From NCBI GenBank assembly GCA_937900305.1, contig CALCCV010000218.1:1-13760 (forward strand): a stretch of 13,760 bases of DNA, in the 5' to 3' direction. Positions 1 to 5,559 of this stretch are shown here, piece after piece. The translations under genes were made by a program, and so were the position numbers. How positions within the stretch are numbered: position 1 is the first letter of the stretch; every line of letters starts with the position of its first letter. The notes under the pieces were generated by a model. That model searched no databases. It worked only from the letters and a program-made list of their open reading frames with translations, and was not told the origin of the DNA. This DNA is from an uncultured Pseudobdellovibrionaceae bacterium. GTDB lineage: Bacteria > Bdellovibrionota > Bdellovibrionia > Bdellovibrionales > Bdellovibrionaceae.

Positions 1-177
1 CATGGCCGCGACAATTTTTCCATCATTTTCGATGGCCACTAACTCAAAGCCATCGCTGTCGTGAGCGTCTTGATAGATGGACAAGAAATCTTCAAATTTG
101 AGATTCGGCCGCAGCTCTTTGACGATCGGAAAACATCTTTCTAAGTCAGCCGCAGTTTTAATAAAAATGGTATTCAC
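1..177 (-). CDS. GNAT N-acetyltransferase, N-terminal part (runs off the window)
   Basis: Only the first 59 codons are present; the gene continues past the left edge. The start is a GTG at 177-175, chosen because a GGAG lies about 9 bases upstream inside the end of the preceding YCII gene, whose TAA (182-180) is only two bases away. This arrangement implies translational coupling in one operon. The visible peptide starts VNTIFIKTAADLERCF and contains VKELRPNLKFEDFL, then a beta-hairpin ending ELVAIENDGKIVAA. That is the usual first helix pair plus strands of GNAT acetyltransferases, which transfer acetyl from acetyl-CoA to an amine. The acetyl-CoA-binding motif is outside the window, so the family call rests on the N-terminal pattern and the substrate is unknown. 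Confidence 0.6.
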   Translation of the reverse strand, partial: MNTIFIKTAADLERCFPIVKELRPNLKFEDFLSIYQDAHDSDGFELVAIENDGKIVAAM

Positions 178-179
178 GC

Positions 180-536
180 TTAGGCTCCGGGAATGGGTAG
201 ACACTCCATAATTTCAACTCCGTCCCCTGGGAATATTGTGAAGTGAGGATGCTTCAAAAACAACTTTGCCGCGGCGTCGTGAGATTCTGCTTGAACAACA
301 GTGAAGGCCGCCATTTGATTTCGAATATCTTGGATGCCGTCCGTTTCGGCCCTCTTCGTCTTGCCGAGAGGCGCGCCCGTCTCAACAATTGAATTCTTGT
401 TCTTCGCAACCCATTCGCCCCATGCTTTCATGCCCTCCGCTTCCATTTTTTTTCGAGAGCTTTCGTCAAGAGCATTCCATCTTTTTGCAGACGGACTATC
501 TGGTGAGCCTGTGTAAACCGCTAAAAATTTTTTCAT
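180..536 (-). CDS. YCII-related domain protein
   Basis: A 118-residue protein starting MKKFLAVYTGSPDS and ending in a PGDGVEIMECLPIPG tail. It belongs to the YCII-related group of small alpha-beta barrel proteins (DgpF/YciI type). Conserved landmarks are the GMKAWGEWV segment, the central GAPLGKT, the AFTVVQAESHDAAAKLF segment and the HPHFTIFPG segment near the C-terminus. The family's biochemistry is poorly defined; some members are stand-alone enzymes and some are subunit-like. The ATG at 536 is preferred over an in-frame ATG 66 bases upstream because an AGGAGG lies just before it and family similarity begins there; the upstream extension is debris of a VOC pseudogene. The GNAT gene follows two bases after its stop. 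It lies divergent to the TetR gene and may be under that repressor's control. Confidence 0.85.
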   Translation of the reverse strand: MKKFLAVYTGSPDSPSAKRWNALDESSRKKMEAEGMKAWGEWVAKNKNSIVETGAPLGKTKRAETDGIQDIRNQMAAFTVVQAESHDAAAKLFLKHPHFTIFPGDGVEIMECLPIPGA

Positions 537-567
537 GATCCCTCCTGATTCACAATCAAAACCTTCG

Positions 568-664
568 TTATCGGCCCGAAACCGCTTTTTCGAGTTCAGC
601 AATATTTAATTTCTTCATTTCTAACATCGCCGTTATGCCACAAGCACATGCTGATTTTTTGCAT
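568..664 (-). pseudogene. VOC/PhnB-like (glyoxalase-superfamily) gene remnant with internal deletion
   Basis: A good ribosome site (AAGGAGG) precedes an ATG at 664-662 that opens MQKISMCLWHNGD, the typical start of PhnB/3-demethylubiquinone-methyltransferase-like VOC proteins. That frame stops after 22 codons (596). From about 630, another frame on the same strand reads TAMLEMKKLNIAELEKAVSG and stops at 568, which looks like the family's usual C-terminus. The two ends are therefore fused with roughly 110-130 codons missing and a frame change. The junction lies in AACGGCGATG, where both reading frames make sense, so a short-homology deletion is plausible. YCII, VOC, SRPBCC and DoxX genes commonly share neighbourhoods, which supports the reading. 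The family assignment is from recall of consensus ends, not from a search. Confidence 0.65.
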
Positions 665-690
665 ATAGCCTCCTTGATGATTAAAATCGT

Positions 691-710
691 AAAATACCAT
701 TTAGTATGTT
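691..710. promoter_or_regulatory. Candidate TetR operator (imperfect palindrome)
   Basis: A 20-bp region reading AAAATACCATTTAGTATGTT has 7 of 10 dyad pairs, with core ATAC-6-GTAT. It lies in the divergent region between the VOC remnant/YCII operon and the TetR gene, 50 bp before the TetR start. Size and position suit a TetR dimer site controlling both directions. It is a prediction from symmetry only. Confidence 0.4.
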
Positions 711-759
711 GTCAGCAAAAATCTAAGCTGATAGCGTATCCTGCAACCATGGATATTGT

Positions 760-1392
760 ATGACGACAAAAAATCCTCCAACCAAATCTGCCACTAGGAC
801 CCGGAATTTACAGCGTTCTCGTCAAGAAATTCTAGACGCAGCTTTTATTGAAGTTTTTAAAAATGGATTTCAAGGAGTTAGCGTTGACGAAATCATCAAA
901 AAAACAGATCTGACAAAAGGTGCTTTTTATCATCAATTTCCTACTAAGATGGATTTGGGTTATGCATTAGTTGAAGAGGTCATTACTCCAATGATTTTGG
1001 ACCGGTGGATTTTGCCCCTTGAAAACTTCAAAAATCCCCTTGAAGGCATACTCGTGCAGCTTCAAAAGAATATTGGGGAGGTTGAGATCGATCAGCTTAA
1101 GCTCGGATGTCCACTCAATAACTTAGTTCAAGAAATGGCTCCGGTCGACAAGGGTTTTAAAAAAAAGCTCGAAACCGCACTCGAGTTGTGGATTGATAAA
1201 ATTGAATGGCACCTCAAGCGAGGCAAAAAAGCTGGTTATCTGTCTGACGACGTCAGTCCTCGAGACGCGGCGAACTTCATCGTGATGGCTCACGAGGGAT
1301 TCTATGGGATGGTGAAGGGGTTGAGTGATCCTTCGCTCGTGAAGTCTCTATTCAAATCGATAAAAATTTATTTCAAATCAATTTCGAACTAA
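760..1392 (+). CDS. TetR/AcrR family transcriptional regulator
   Basis: A 210-residue one-component regulator. The N-terminal helix-turn-helix spans about residues 20-65: RSRQEILDAAFIEVFKNGF, then SVDEIIKKTDLTKGAFYHQF with the family's hallmark recognition helix ending Y-H-F, then the helix-4 KMDLGYALVEEV. The C-terminal half (70-210) is an all-helical ligand-binding and dimerisation domain containing GCPLNNLVQEM, seen in the TetR group often paired with small oxidoreductase, YCII or glyoxalase genes. It probably binds the 691-710 palindrome and represses the divergent YCII-GNAT operon and itself; the ligand is unknown. No clear Shine-Dalgarno precedes the ATG at 760. Its TAA overlaps the stop of the converging ADP-ribosyltransferase gene by four bases (1389-1392), leaving no room for a terminator. 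Confidence 0.9.
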   Translation: MTTKNPPTKSATRTRNLQRSRQEILDAAFIEVFKNGFQGVSVDEIIKKTDLTKGAFYHQFPTKMDLGYALVEEVITPMILDRWILPLENFKNPLEGILVQLQKNIGEVEIDQLKLGCPLNNLVQEMAPVDKGFKKKLETALELWIDKIEWHLKRGKKAGYLSDDVSPRDAANFIVMAHEGFYGMVKGLSDPSLVKSLFKSIKIYFKSISN

Positions 1393-2795
1393 GGGAGCTG
1401 TTCTATGAGAGAGTACCGGCCGCTTGAAGCCGACTTTACCAAAAATGGAGTTCCGGGTCGGCACACCACTTCGTCTTCTTGTTCATTTTGAACAACTGGA
1501 TCAATCCAAAAGCAGTTGGCACCAGTTGCCTGAATTGAAAAAATATCGGTCCGCATGGCAAAGCCACCTTGTCGAGACGTGCTCAAATAGGCCTTTTCAA
1601 CGACGGTTTCGTTCGCGACATACTGTGCCCGTGCCCTGGATGGAAGATTAGCACCTCGGCTCAAAATCCCCGAATAAGGAACCAGCTTTTCCAATCCCGA
1701 ATTCATCACCTCGACCCACGCCCGCAATTCTGGACGATTGAGCGCGCTGGCTGAATCGGCTCTACGGAGTTCCCTGTTAATGATTTTGTATCCACCTCGC
1801 GCATACCAGTTGATCGCCAAGTGCTCGGCCATCGACATTCCACAAACTAAACGTCGCTCACGTGTCTGTCGGGTTAAAAAACTTCCCGGCATTGCCAAAA
1901 TTTCAGATTCCAGTTGAGTCACTACCTTTTGTGGATTTGTATCCTTTGTCAGATCTCGATTGGTTCCATTCGAACTATTTCTTTTCAGCAAATCGATGCG
2001 TTTGTTTTTTAGGTTCTCTAGGGCTGATTTGAATTCAAGAATTTTATTTTGTTTTTCTATCACACGCGCAGTGAGTGCCGCTTGCTCAGTTTGAAGGTCG
2101 TCCAAGACGTTGGCAAATTCTGGCCAACGAAAGACACTGTTGTCTTTGCGAGCTCGAGCCTGTTCGAGCGCTTGAATGGTTTGAATCAAATGCTCTTTGC
2201 GAGTACCCGAGGTGATTTTATTGGTCACCGCCTGTTGACGCTTTTTTTCGGCAGCTTCCCTTTCTGCAAGACTGAGATTTCCCGACAGCAACTTTTCTTG
2301 GTACCCCTTGCTACCATCAGCCATTAAGTAGTTCGACTCCATAGTGCCAAGCTCTTTGGTGAGAGGAAACAATCCCATTTCAAAAATTTTATCACCATCA
2401 CAATCAGCAATTTGAATGGTTCCACAAGCGACGAGATTGTTTTTAGCCAGAAGGTCTGATTTCAGAGATTCCAGATGATTTTGGGCCTCATCCAGATTTT
2501 CGCTGGCCTCGTTCAATTCCACGTCCAGGTTTTCCAGTTGCATGGTCGGACTGCCTTCGGTGTGGGCGTCTTTGAAATACCGAAGGAACAAAGCCTCTCG
2601 ATTTGGTTGCGCGATTTTTTCATCTGTCGCAGCAATTTGTTTTCCCAAGCTTTGACCACTCTGCAAGAGATTCACGGTGTCAGAAGGACAAGGCTCTCTC
2701 TTATCTTGGTTTGCGCATGCCACGGATTCCATCTCGGCCATCGCGCCTTGGCTGGCAGAAAAAAAAATTAAAATCACCGTCACCCAATTGCTCAT
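1389..2795 (-). CDS. Predicted secreted mono-ADP-ribosyltransferase with coiled-coil N-terminal region
   Basis: A 468-residue protein. Residues 1-20 form a Sec signal peptide (hydrophobic VTVILIFF, cleavage predicted after AMA), so it is exported. Residues about 90-120, 175-215 and 230-300 are charged, heptad-like helices. The C-terminal ~150 residues match the R-S-E class ADP-ribosyltransferase fold (ADPrib_exo_Tox/C3/VIP2 type). They contain HLAINWYARGGYKIINREL (residues 325-343), the NAD-binding Arg in LSRG (R380), the STS motif (405-407), and the E-x-E loop E440-D-E442 followed by VVCRPGTPF. In this class the second Glu is catalytic and transfers ADP-ribose from NAD+ to a target protein; the target here is unknown. 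Seven mature cysteines suit an oxidising destination. There is no strong ribosome site at the ATG, and no immunity or secretion gene is visible alongside. An effector or predation-linked toxin is an inference. Confidence 0.75.
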   Translation of the reverse strand: MSNWVTVILIFFSASQGAMAEMESVACANQDKREPCPSDTVNLLQSGQSLGKQIAATDEKIAQPNREALFLRYFKDAHTEGSPTMQLENLDVELNEASENLDEAQNHLESLKSDLLAKNNLVACGTIQIADCDGDKIFEMGLFPLTKELGTMESNYLMADGSKGYQEKLLSGNLSLAEREAAEKKRQQAVTNKITSGTRKEHLIQTIQALEQARARKDNSVFRWPEFANVLDDLQTEQAALTARVIEKQNKILEFKSALENLKNKRIDLLKRNSSNGTNRDLTKDTNPQKVVTQLESEILAMPGSFLTRQTRERRLVCGMSMAEHLAINWYARGGYKIINRELRRADSASALNRPELRAWVEVMNSGLEKLVPYSGILSRGANLPSRARAQYVANETVVEKAYLSTSRQGGFAMRTDIFSIQATGANCFWIDPVVQNEQEDEVVCRPGTPFLVKSASSGRYSLIEQLP

Positions 2796-2980
2796 GCATT
2801 TAGCTTAATGGGTCTGGACACCAAACTTAAGACTCCAGGATGCAATTCGGTCTTTCATCTAGCAGAGGACTCAAGCACCCATGCACAGAGATTGTCAGAC
2901 CTGCGTTCCCAACTTATGATCCTGGCATACACCGAACTTTATGGGCACTTCACGTTTTGATTTTTGCCTTGGTGCTGTCA

Positions 2981-3174
2981 CCTCACATGTTCGTCATTGA
3001 TCCAAAGGCTCAGTTGCGTACGCGGGCGGAATTGATGACAACGATTCTCCAGATCAAAAAGTGATTGCAACTTCAAAGAATTTTGTCGCGGCGGCTCTTG
3101 ATGCAGGAATGGCTGGGAATAAGATCGAAGTTAGGTCTGCACGCGCCTATGGCTGCGGAGTCAAATACGAGTGA
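2981..3174 (+). pseudogene. Redoxin (AhpC/TSA-type thiol-disulfide oxidoreductase) C-terminal remnant, frameshifted
   Basis: From about 2984 one frame reads SPHMFVIDPK. Then, after a frame change near 3005-3012, another reads VAYAGGIDDNDSPDQ, KNFVAAALDAGMAGNKIEV and RAYGCGVKYE before TGA at 3172-3174. Joined together these form the C-terminal third of a redoxin, including the cis-Pro segment (TPHMF-type), the G-I-D-D turn and the terminal YGC-VKY signature. The N-terminal half with the CxxC or CP active site is absent upstream; sequence 2800-2980 shows no related coding. The remnant lies 35 bp before the yghX-like gene in the same direction and may once have shared its operon. Called by recalled consensus. 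Confidence 0.65.
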
Positions 3175-3208
3175 GATTCTAATAAAACAAACTAGGGGAG
3201 ACGGTTTT

Positions 3209-4099
3209 ATGACAACTCGAAAATCAGCTAAAGAGTTTCCACAGGAGCTGTGGAATTCGTTCGATCGTTACGTTCATGGTGACATCGACCGACGAAGTTT
3301 TTTGGATCAAGCCTCCAAATTCGCCATCGCCGGCCTGACGATAGATGCGCTTTGGGAGATCGTTCGACCCAACTACGCCTGGGCCATTCAGGTTCCCAAA
3401 GATGATCAGCGAATCAAAGTTGAAGAGGTGACCGTTGCGTCTCCAAAAGGAAACGGATCCATTAAAGGACATCTGGCAAAACCTGCTGTTGGAAAAATTT
3501 TTCCTGTCGTTTTAGTTGTTCATGAAAACCGTGGGCTCAATCCGTACATTCAAGACGTTGCCCGCCGGTTAGCGGTCGAAGGTTTCATGGCGCTGGCGCC
3601 GGATGGATTGACAAGCGTTGGTGGCTACCCCGGAGATGATGAGAAAGGCGGCGAGTTGTTCAAAAACGTCGATCGAACTAAAATGACAGAAGACTTTGCT
3701 TCGGCCGCTCGCTGGCTGAAGGCGCGACCTGAATCGAATGGCAAGTTAGGTGTCGTTGGATTTTGTTTCGGCGGTGCCATTGCCAATACTCTCGCCGGTC
3801 AAATGGGTTCTGAGTTAATAGCTGCCGTCCCTTTTTATGGATCGCAACCCGAAGCCGGTGACGTTGCAAAAATTAAGGCCGCTCTCCTGATTCACGATGC
3901 CTCATTGGACGAACGTATCGTGAAAGGATGGCCAGCTTACGAGGCGGCGCTGAAAGCAAATAAGGTCACCTTCACTCATCACATGTATGAGGGCGCCAAT
4001 CATGGGTTTCACAATGATACAACACCTCGCTACGACGAGAAGGCCGCGAAACTTGCTTGGTCGCGGACGATCGATTTTTTCAAAGCTCGCTTAAAATGA
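3209..4099 (+). CDS. yghX: YghX-like dienelactone hydrolase family protein
   Basis: A 296-residue alpha/beta hydrolase that follows E. coli YghX across its length. The ATG at 3209 is preferred because AGGGGAGA lies upstream and the YghX-like start KEFPQELW follows. Residues 24-60 hold DRRSFLDQASKF plus a moderately hydrophobic stretch ending NYAWA, resembling a twin-arginine export signal. The hydrolase core carries HENRGLNPYIQDVARR (E106, the charge-relay Glu typical of dienelactone hydrolases), the nucleophile elbow GFCFGG (C186), the acid D234 in ASLDERI, and H265 in GANHGFHND, giving a Cys-Asp-His triad. Such enzymes open cyclic enol-lactones such as carboxymethylenebutenolide; the true substrate is unknown. 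It stands alone between a redoxin remnant and an SRPBCC remnant on the other strand. Confidence 0.85.
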   Translation: MTTRKSAKEFPQELWNSFDRYVHGDIDRRSFLDQASKFAIAGLTIDALWEIVRPNYAWAIQVPKDDQRIKVEEVTVASPKGNGSIKGHLAKPAVGKIFPVVLVVHENRGLNPYIQDVARRLAVEGFMALAPDGLTSVGGYPGDDEKGGELFKNVDRTKMTEDFASAARWLKARPESNGKLGVVGFCFGGAIANTLAGQMGSELIAAVPFYGSQPEAGDVAKIKAALLIHDASLDERIVKGWPAYEAALKANKVTFTHHMYEGANHGFHNDTTPRYDEKAAKLAWSRTIDFFKARLK

Positions 4100-4155
4100 A
4101 TGACCACGCCACAAAACGACTGAGCGGGTTTGCTAAGCTCCATTTCAATCAGCAC

Positions 4156-4385
4156 GGCTTTGTCTTTTGTCAGATCCATTGAATCACCTCGCTCAAGAAA
4201 GGTTTTCGCTGCTGCGAGAACCAAGGTAAAACCTTGAGTCGATTCCAACGCAGTGGCCACAATGAGATCCTGATCTCCAGCAAAGCCAAAATTTGCTTCT
4301 AGGGCTGCACAAAGGCTTCAAAAAGATTCTTGGCTGGTCGGTGGATGATCAAGCTAGCCTTCGCTGAAATTCGTTTGTCTGTCAC
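4156..4385 (-). pseudogene. SRPBCC (AHSA1-like) gene remnant with internal deletion
   Basis: A GTG at 4385-4383 with AGGAG upstream opens VTDKRISAKASLIIHRPAKN, then LFEAFVQP and a TAG at 4301-4299. This is the standard first strand and helix of an AHSA1-type SRPBCC protein. From about 4300 a different frame continues ANFGFAGDQDLIVATALEST, then GFTLVLAAAKTFLERG. That is the C-terminal helix region of the same family. About 70-80 middle codons are missing and the frame is broken. The second frame runs on into antisense of the yghX gene, so its natural C-terminus (around 4156) is also uncertain. It sits 18 bp after the 60-residue gene, in the same operon. The protein is unlikely to be functional. 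Confidence 0.75.
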
Positions 4386-4403
4386 AAGATCTCCTTTATT
4401 CAT

Positions 4404-4586
4404 TTATGAATCACTCATCTTCTTTAGAACGATATCAATCGTCTCCTGGTCAACTCCGGCTCGTCTCATCAATAACCTCGCTTTTTCAAAATCGTCGGAG
4501 TCAACGGCATCAAAAAAAGACTCCACCTTGCCAATCTCCGCAAGTTTCTCAAGCACCAAGGTTCCTTCGAAATCAGATTCATCCAT
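4404..4586 (-). CDS. Small acidic conserved-looking protein (60 aa)
   Basis: A 60-residue protein starting MDESDFEGTLVLEKLAEIG and ending TIDIVLKKMSDS. It is entirely helical in appearance, with three amphipathic helices (about 8-20, 21-40, 45-58) and strongly acidic. The ATG at 4586 has AGGTGA nine bases upstream. The next gene downstream on the same strand is the broken SRPBCC gene, whose ribosome site lies just after this stop. The intact SRPBCC-ArsR operon diverges from it, so it probably shares the palindromic control region. I do not assign a function. Codon pattern and a helix-rich, repeat-free sequence argue for a genuine gene rather than a chance ORF, and I have an unverified impression of similar small proteins beside SRPBCC genes. 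Confidence 0.65.
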   Translation of the reverse strand: MDESDFEGTLVLEKLAEIGKVESFFDAVDSDDFEKARLLMRRAGVDQETIDIVLKKMSDS

Positions 4587-4625
4587 TTTTCATTCACCTG
4601 TATAAATTTTGACGACCTTTTTGAT

Positions 4626-4673
4626 TCACTCCGAGGCGATCATTTCGTCAATATCATCTTTTTCGGGCCAGTC
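4626..4673 (-). pseudogene. Possible short C-terminal gene fragment
   Basis: On the minus strand 15 codons read DWPEKDDIDEMIASE and end in TGA at 4628-4626, with a stop immediately before them. Trp-Pro followed by alternating acidic and hydrophobic residues resembles a protein C-terminus and lies in an area rich in gene remnants. It is too short to identify and could be chance. Confidence 0.2.
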
Positions 4674-4678
4674 TCAAT

Positions 4679-4702
4679 ACAAATCAATACGACAAATCAA
4701 TA
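4679..4702. repeat. Direct repeat, 11 bp, period 13
   Basis: ACAAATCAATA occurs at 4679-4689 and again at 4692-4702, with a shorter related CTCAATAC just before. The second copy runs into the first ArsR-type palindrome. Role unknown; it may be part of the divergent control region. Confidence 0.45.
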
Positions 4703-4721
4703 TGCAACAAAATAGTTGCAT
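4702..4721. promoter_or_regulatory. Candidate ArsR operator 1 (perfect 7-6-7 palindrome)
   Basis: ATGCAAC, six bases, then GTTGCAT: a perfect dyad 40 bp before the SRPBCC-ArsR operon. ArsR-family repressors commonly bind 12-2-12-like or 7-6-7 AT-flanked dyads. It contains the proposed -35 (TTGCAT, 4716-4721), so bound repressor would block polymerase. Confidence 0.6.
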
Positions 4722-4743
4722 TTAAAATTATCTCAATTATTAT
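4716..4743 (+). promoter_or_regulatory. Candidate sigma-70-like promoter for the SRPBCC-ArsR operon
   Basis: TTGCAT (4716-4721), 16 bp, then TATTAT (4738-4743) matches sigma-70 -35/-10 boxes well. The -35 lies in palindrome 1 and the -10 touches palindrome 2. The predicted start near 4750 would leave a leader of only about 12 bases carrying the ribosome site. Confidence 0.4.
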
Positions 4744-4761
4744 GCAACTAGGAGGTTGCGC
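4742..4761. promoter_or_regulatory. Candidate ArsR operator 2, overlapping the ribosome binding site
   Basis: ATGCAAC, six bases (TAGGAG), then GTTGCGC. It matches operator 1 except for the last two bases of the right arm. It begins exactly 40 bp after operator 1 (same helical face), covers the AGGAGG ribosome site and ends directly before the ATG at 4762. Confidence 0.55.
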
Positions 4762-5220
4762 ATGGAAAATGTAGAAAATACGATCGAACGGCAAATTCAA
4801 ATTAACGCCCCCGTCGGCAAAGTCTGGAAAGCCCTGACAGATTCTCAGATCTTCGGCCAATGGTTCGGAGCGAAATTTCAGACAGAATTTGTCGCTGGAA
4901 AAACAAGTCTCGCGAAAAATACGACGAAGGGTTTTGAAATGGACATGACCTTTCACATCAAAGATATCAAACCGCAGTCCTATTTTTCCTATGCATGGAT
5001 TCCGTTCCCAATGGATAAAACTTTTGACTACAGCAAGGAAGCACCAACCTTGGTGGAATTCTTTCTTGAACAGTCCGCCACCGGTACTCTGCTAAAAGTT
5101 AAAGAATCCGGTTTTAACCACATCACCGCTAGCCGTCGCGCGGAAGCTTTTAAAATGCATTCCGGCGGATGGGAAGCTCAATTGCGGAACATCGAGAAAT
5201 TCCTTGTCGAAACGAAATAG
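4762..5220 (+). CDS. SRPBCC (AHSA1/START-like) domain protein
   Basis: A 152-residue protein starting MENVENTIERQIQINAPVGK. The ATG at 4762 is chosen over a TTG six bases earlier because AGGAGG (4750-4755) is spaced six bases from it. Family landmarks are the first strand IERQIQINAPVGKVWKALTD, the QWFGAKFQTEF loop, the central FHIKDIKPQSYFSYAW, strand VEFFLEQSATGTLLKVKESGF, and the long C-terminal helix HSGGWEAQLRNIEKFL. The fold makes a deep hydrophobic pocket, but no substrate can be named. The downstream ArsR gene overlaps its 3' end by 17 bases. It is preceded by two matching palindromes and is probably repressed by that ArsR. Confidence 0.85.
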   Translation: MENVENTIERQIQINAPVGKVWKALTDSQIFGQWFGAKFQTEFVAGKTSLAKNTTKGFEMDMTFHIKDIKPQSYFSYAWIPFPMDKTFDYSKEAPTLVEFFLEQSATGTLLKVKESGFNHITASRRAEAFKMHSGGWEAQLRNIEKFLVETK

Positions 5221-5548
5221 TTCGGCGGCTTTAAAAACCGAACAGCAGGCTCACGTTTTTGCGGCCCTCGGCGATCCCACACGATTGTCATTGGTCGCAA
5301 AACTCCTCGACAGAAAGCCGCACTCGATTTCAACACTCGCAGAGGGAAATAAAATCACGCGCCAGGCGATCACTAAACATCTGACCGTCCTAGAAAACGT
5401 CGGACTGGTTTCAAAAATCAAAGAGGGCCGTGAAAGCCTGTATGAATTAGACCCCAAGCCGCTAAAGTCGCTGCAAGAATATTTGGAGATCATCGCTACA
5501 CAATGGGATCAAGCTCTTAACGATCTGAAAAGCTTTCTCGAGGACTGA
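5204..5548 (+). CDS. ArsR family winged-helix regulator
   Basis: A 114-residue regulator. The winged helix-turn-helix spans about 15-95: FAALGDPTRLSLVAKLLDRK, then SISTLAEGNKITRQAITKHLTVLENVGLV and the wing SKIKEGRESLYELD. No CxC metal site is seen in the helix-3 position, so it is not an obvious arsenic or metal sensor and fits the metal-free group coupled to SRPBCC genes. There is no ATG or GTG at the front; the best start is TTG at 5204, inside the SRPBCC gene, which implies translational coupling. Gene order is SRPBCC then ArsR, the reverse of the more common arrangement. It probably binds the ATGCAAC-6-GTTGCAT sites upstream. Confidence 0.85.
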   Translation: MSKRNSSAALKTEQQAHVFAALGDPTRLSLVAKLLDRKPHSISTLAEGNKITRQAITKHLTVLENVGLVSKIKEGRESLYELDPKPLKSLQEYLEIIATQWDQALNDLKSFLED

Positions 5549-5559
5549 GGAGTTGTTGG

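Noticed and set aside
1389..1392. A bidirectional terminator between the TetR and ADP-ribosyltransferase genes
   Set aside because: The stops overlap by four bases and no hairpin with T-run is visible nearby.
2808..2963. A plus-strand ORF of about 51 codons beginning MGLDTKLKTPG
   Set aside because: It has no ribosome site, lies over the likely promoter region of the ADP-ribosyltransferase gene, and shows no recognisable motif.
2840..3064. A 74-codon plus-strand ORF
   Set aside because: Only its SPHMFVIDPK segment resembles a protein family and that belongs to the frameshifted redoxin; the rest looks random.
3065..3208. A longer N-terminus for the YghX-like protein from a TTG at 3065
   Set aside because: There is no ribosome site, the stretch overlaps the redoxin remnant in another frame, and YghX similarity begins at the ATG at 3209 with its own AGGGGAGA.
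4030..4155. C-terminal extension of the broken SRPBCC frame into the yghX gene
   Set aside because: It is antisense to clearly coding yghX sequence and beyond the family's normal end.
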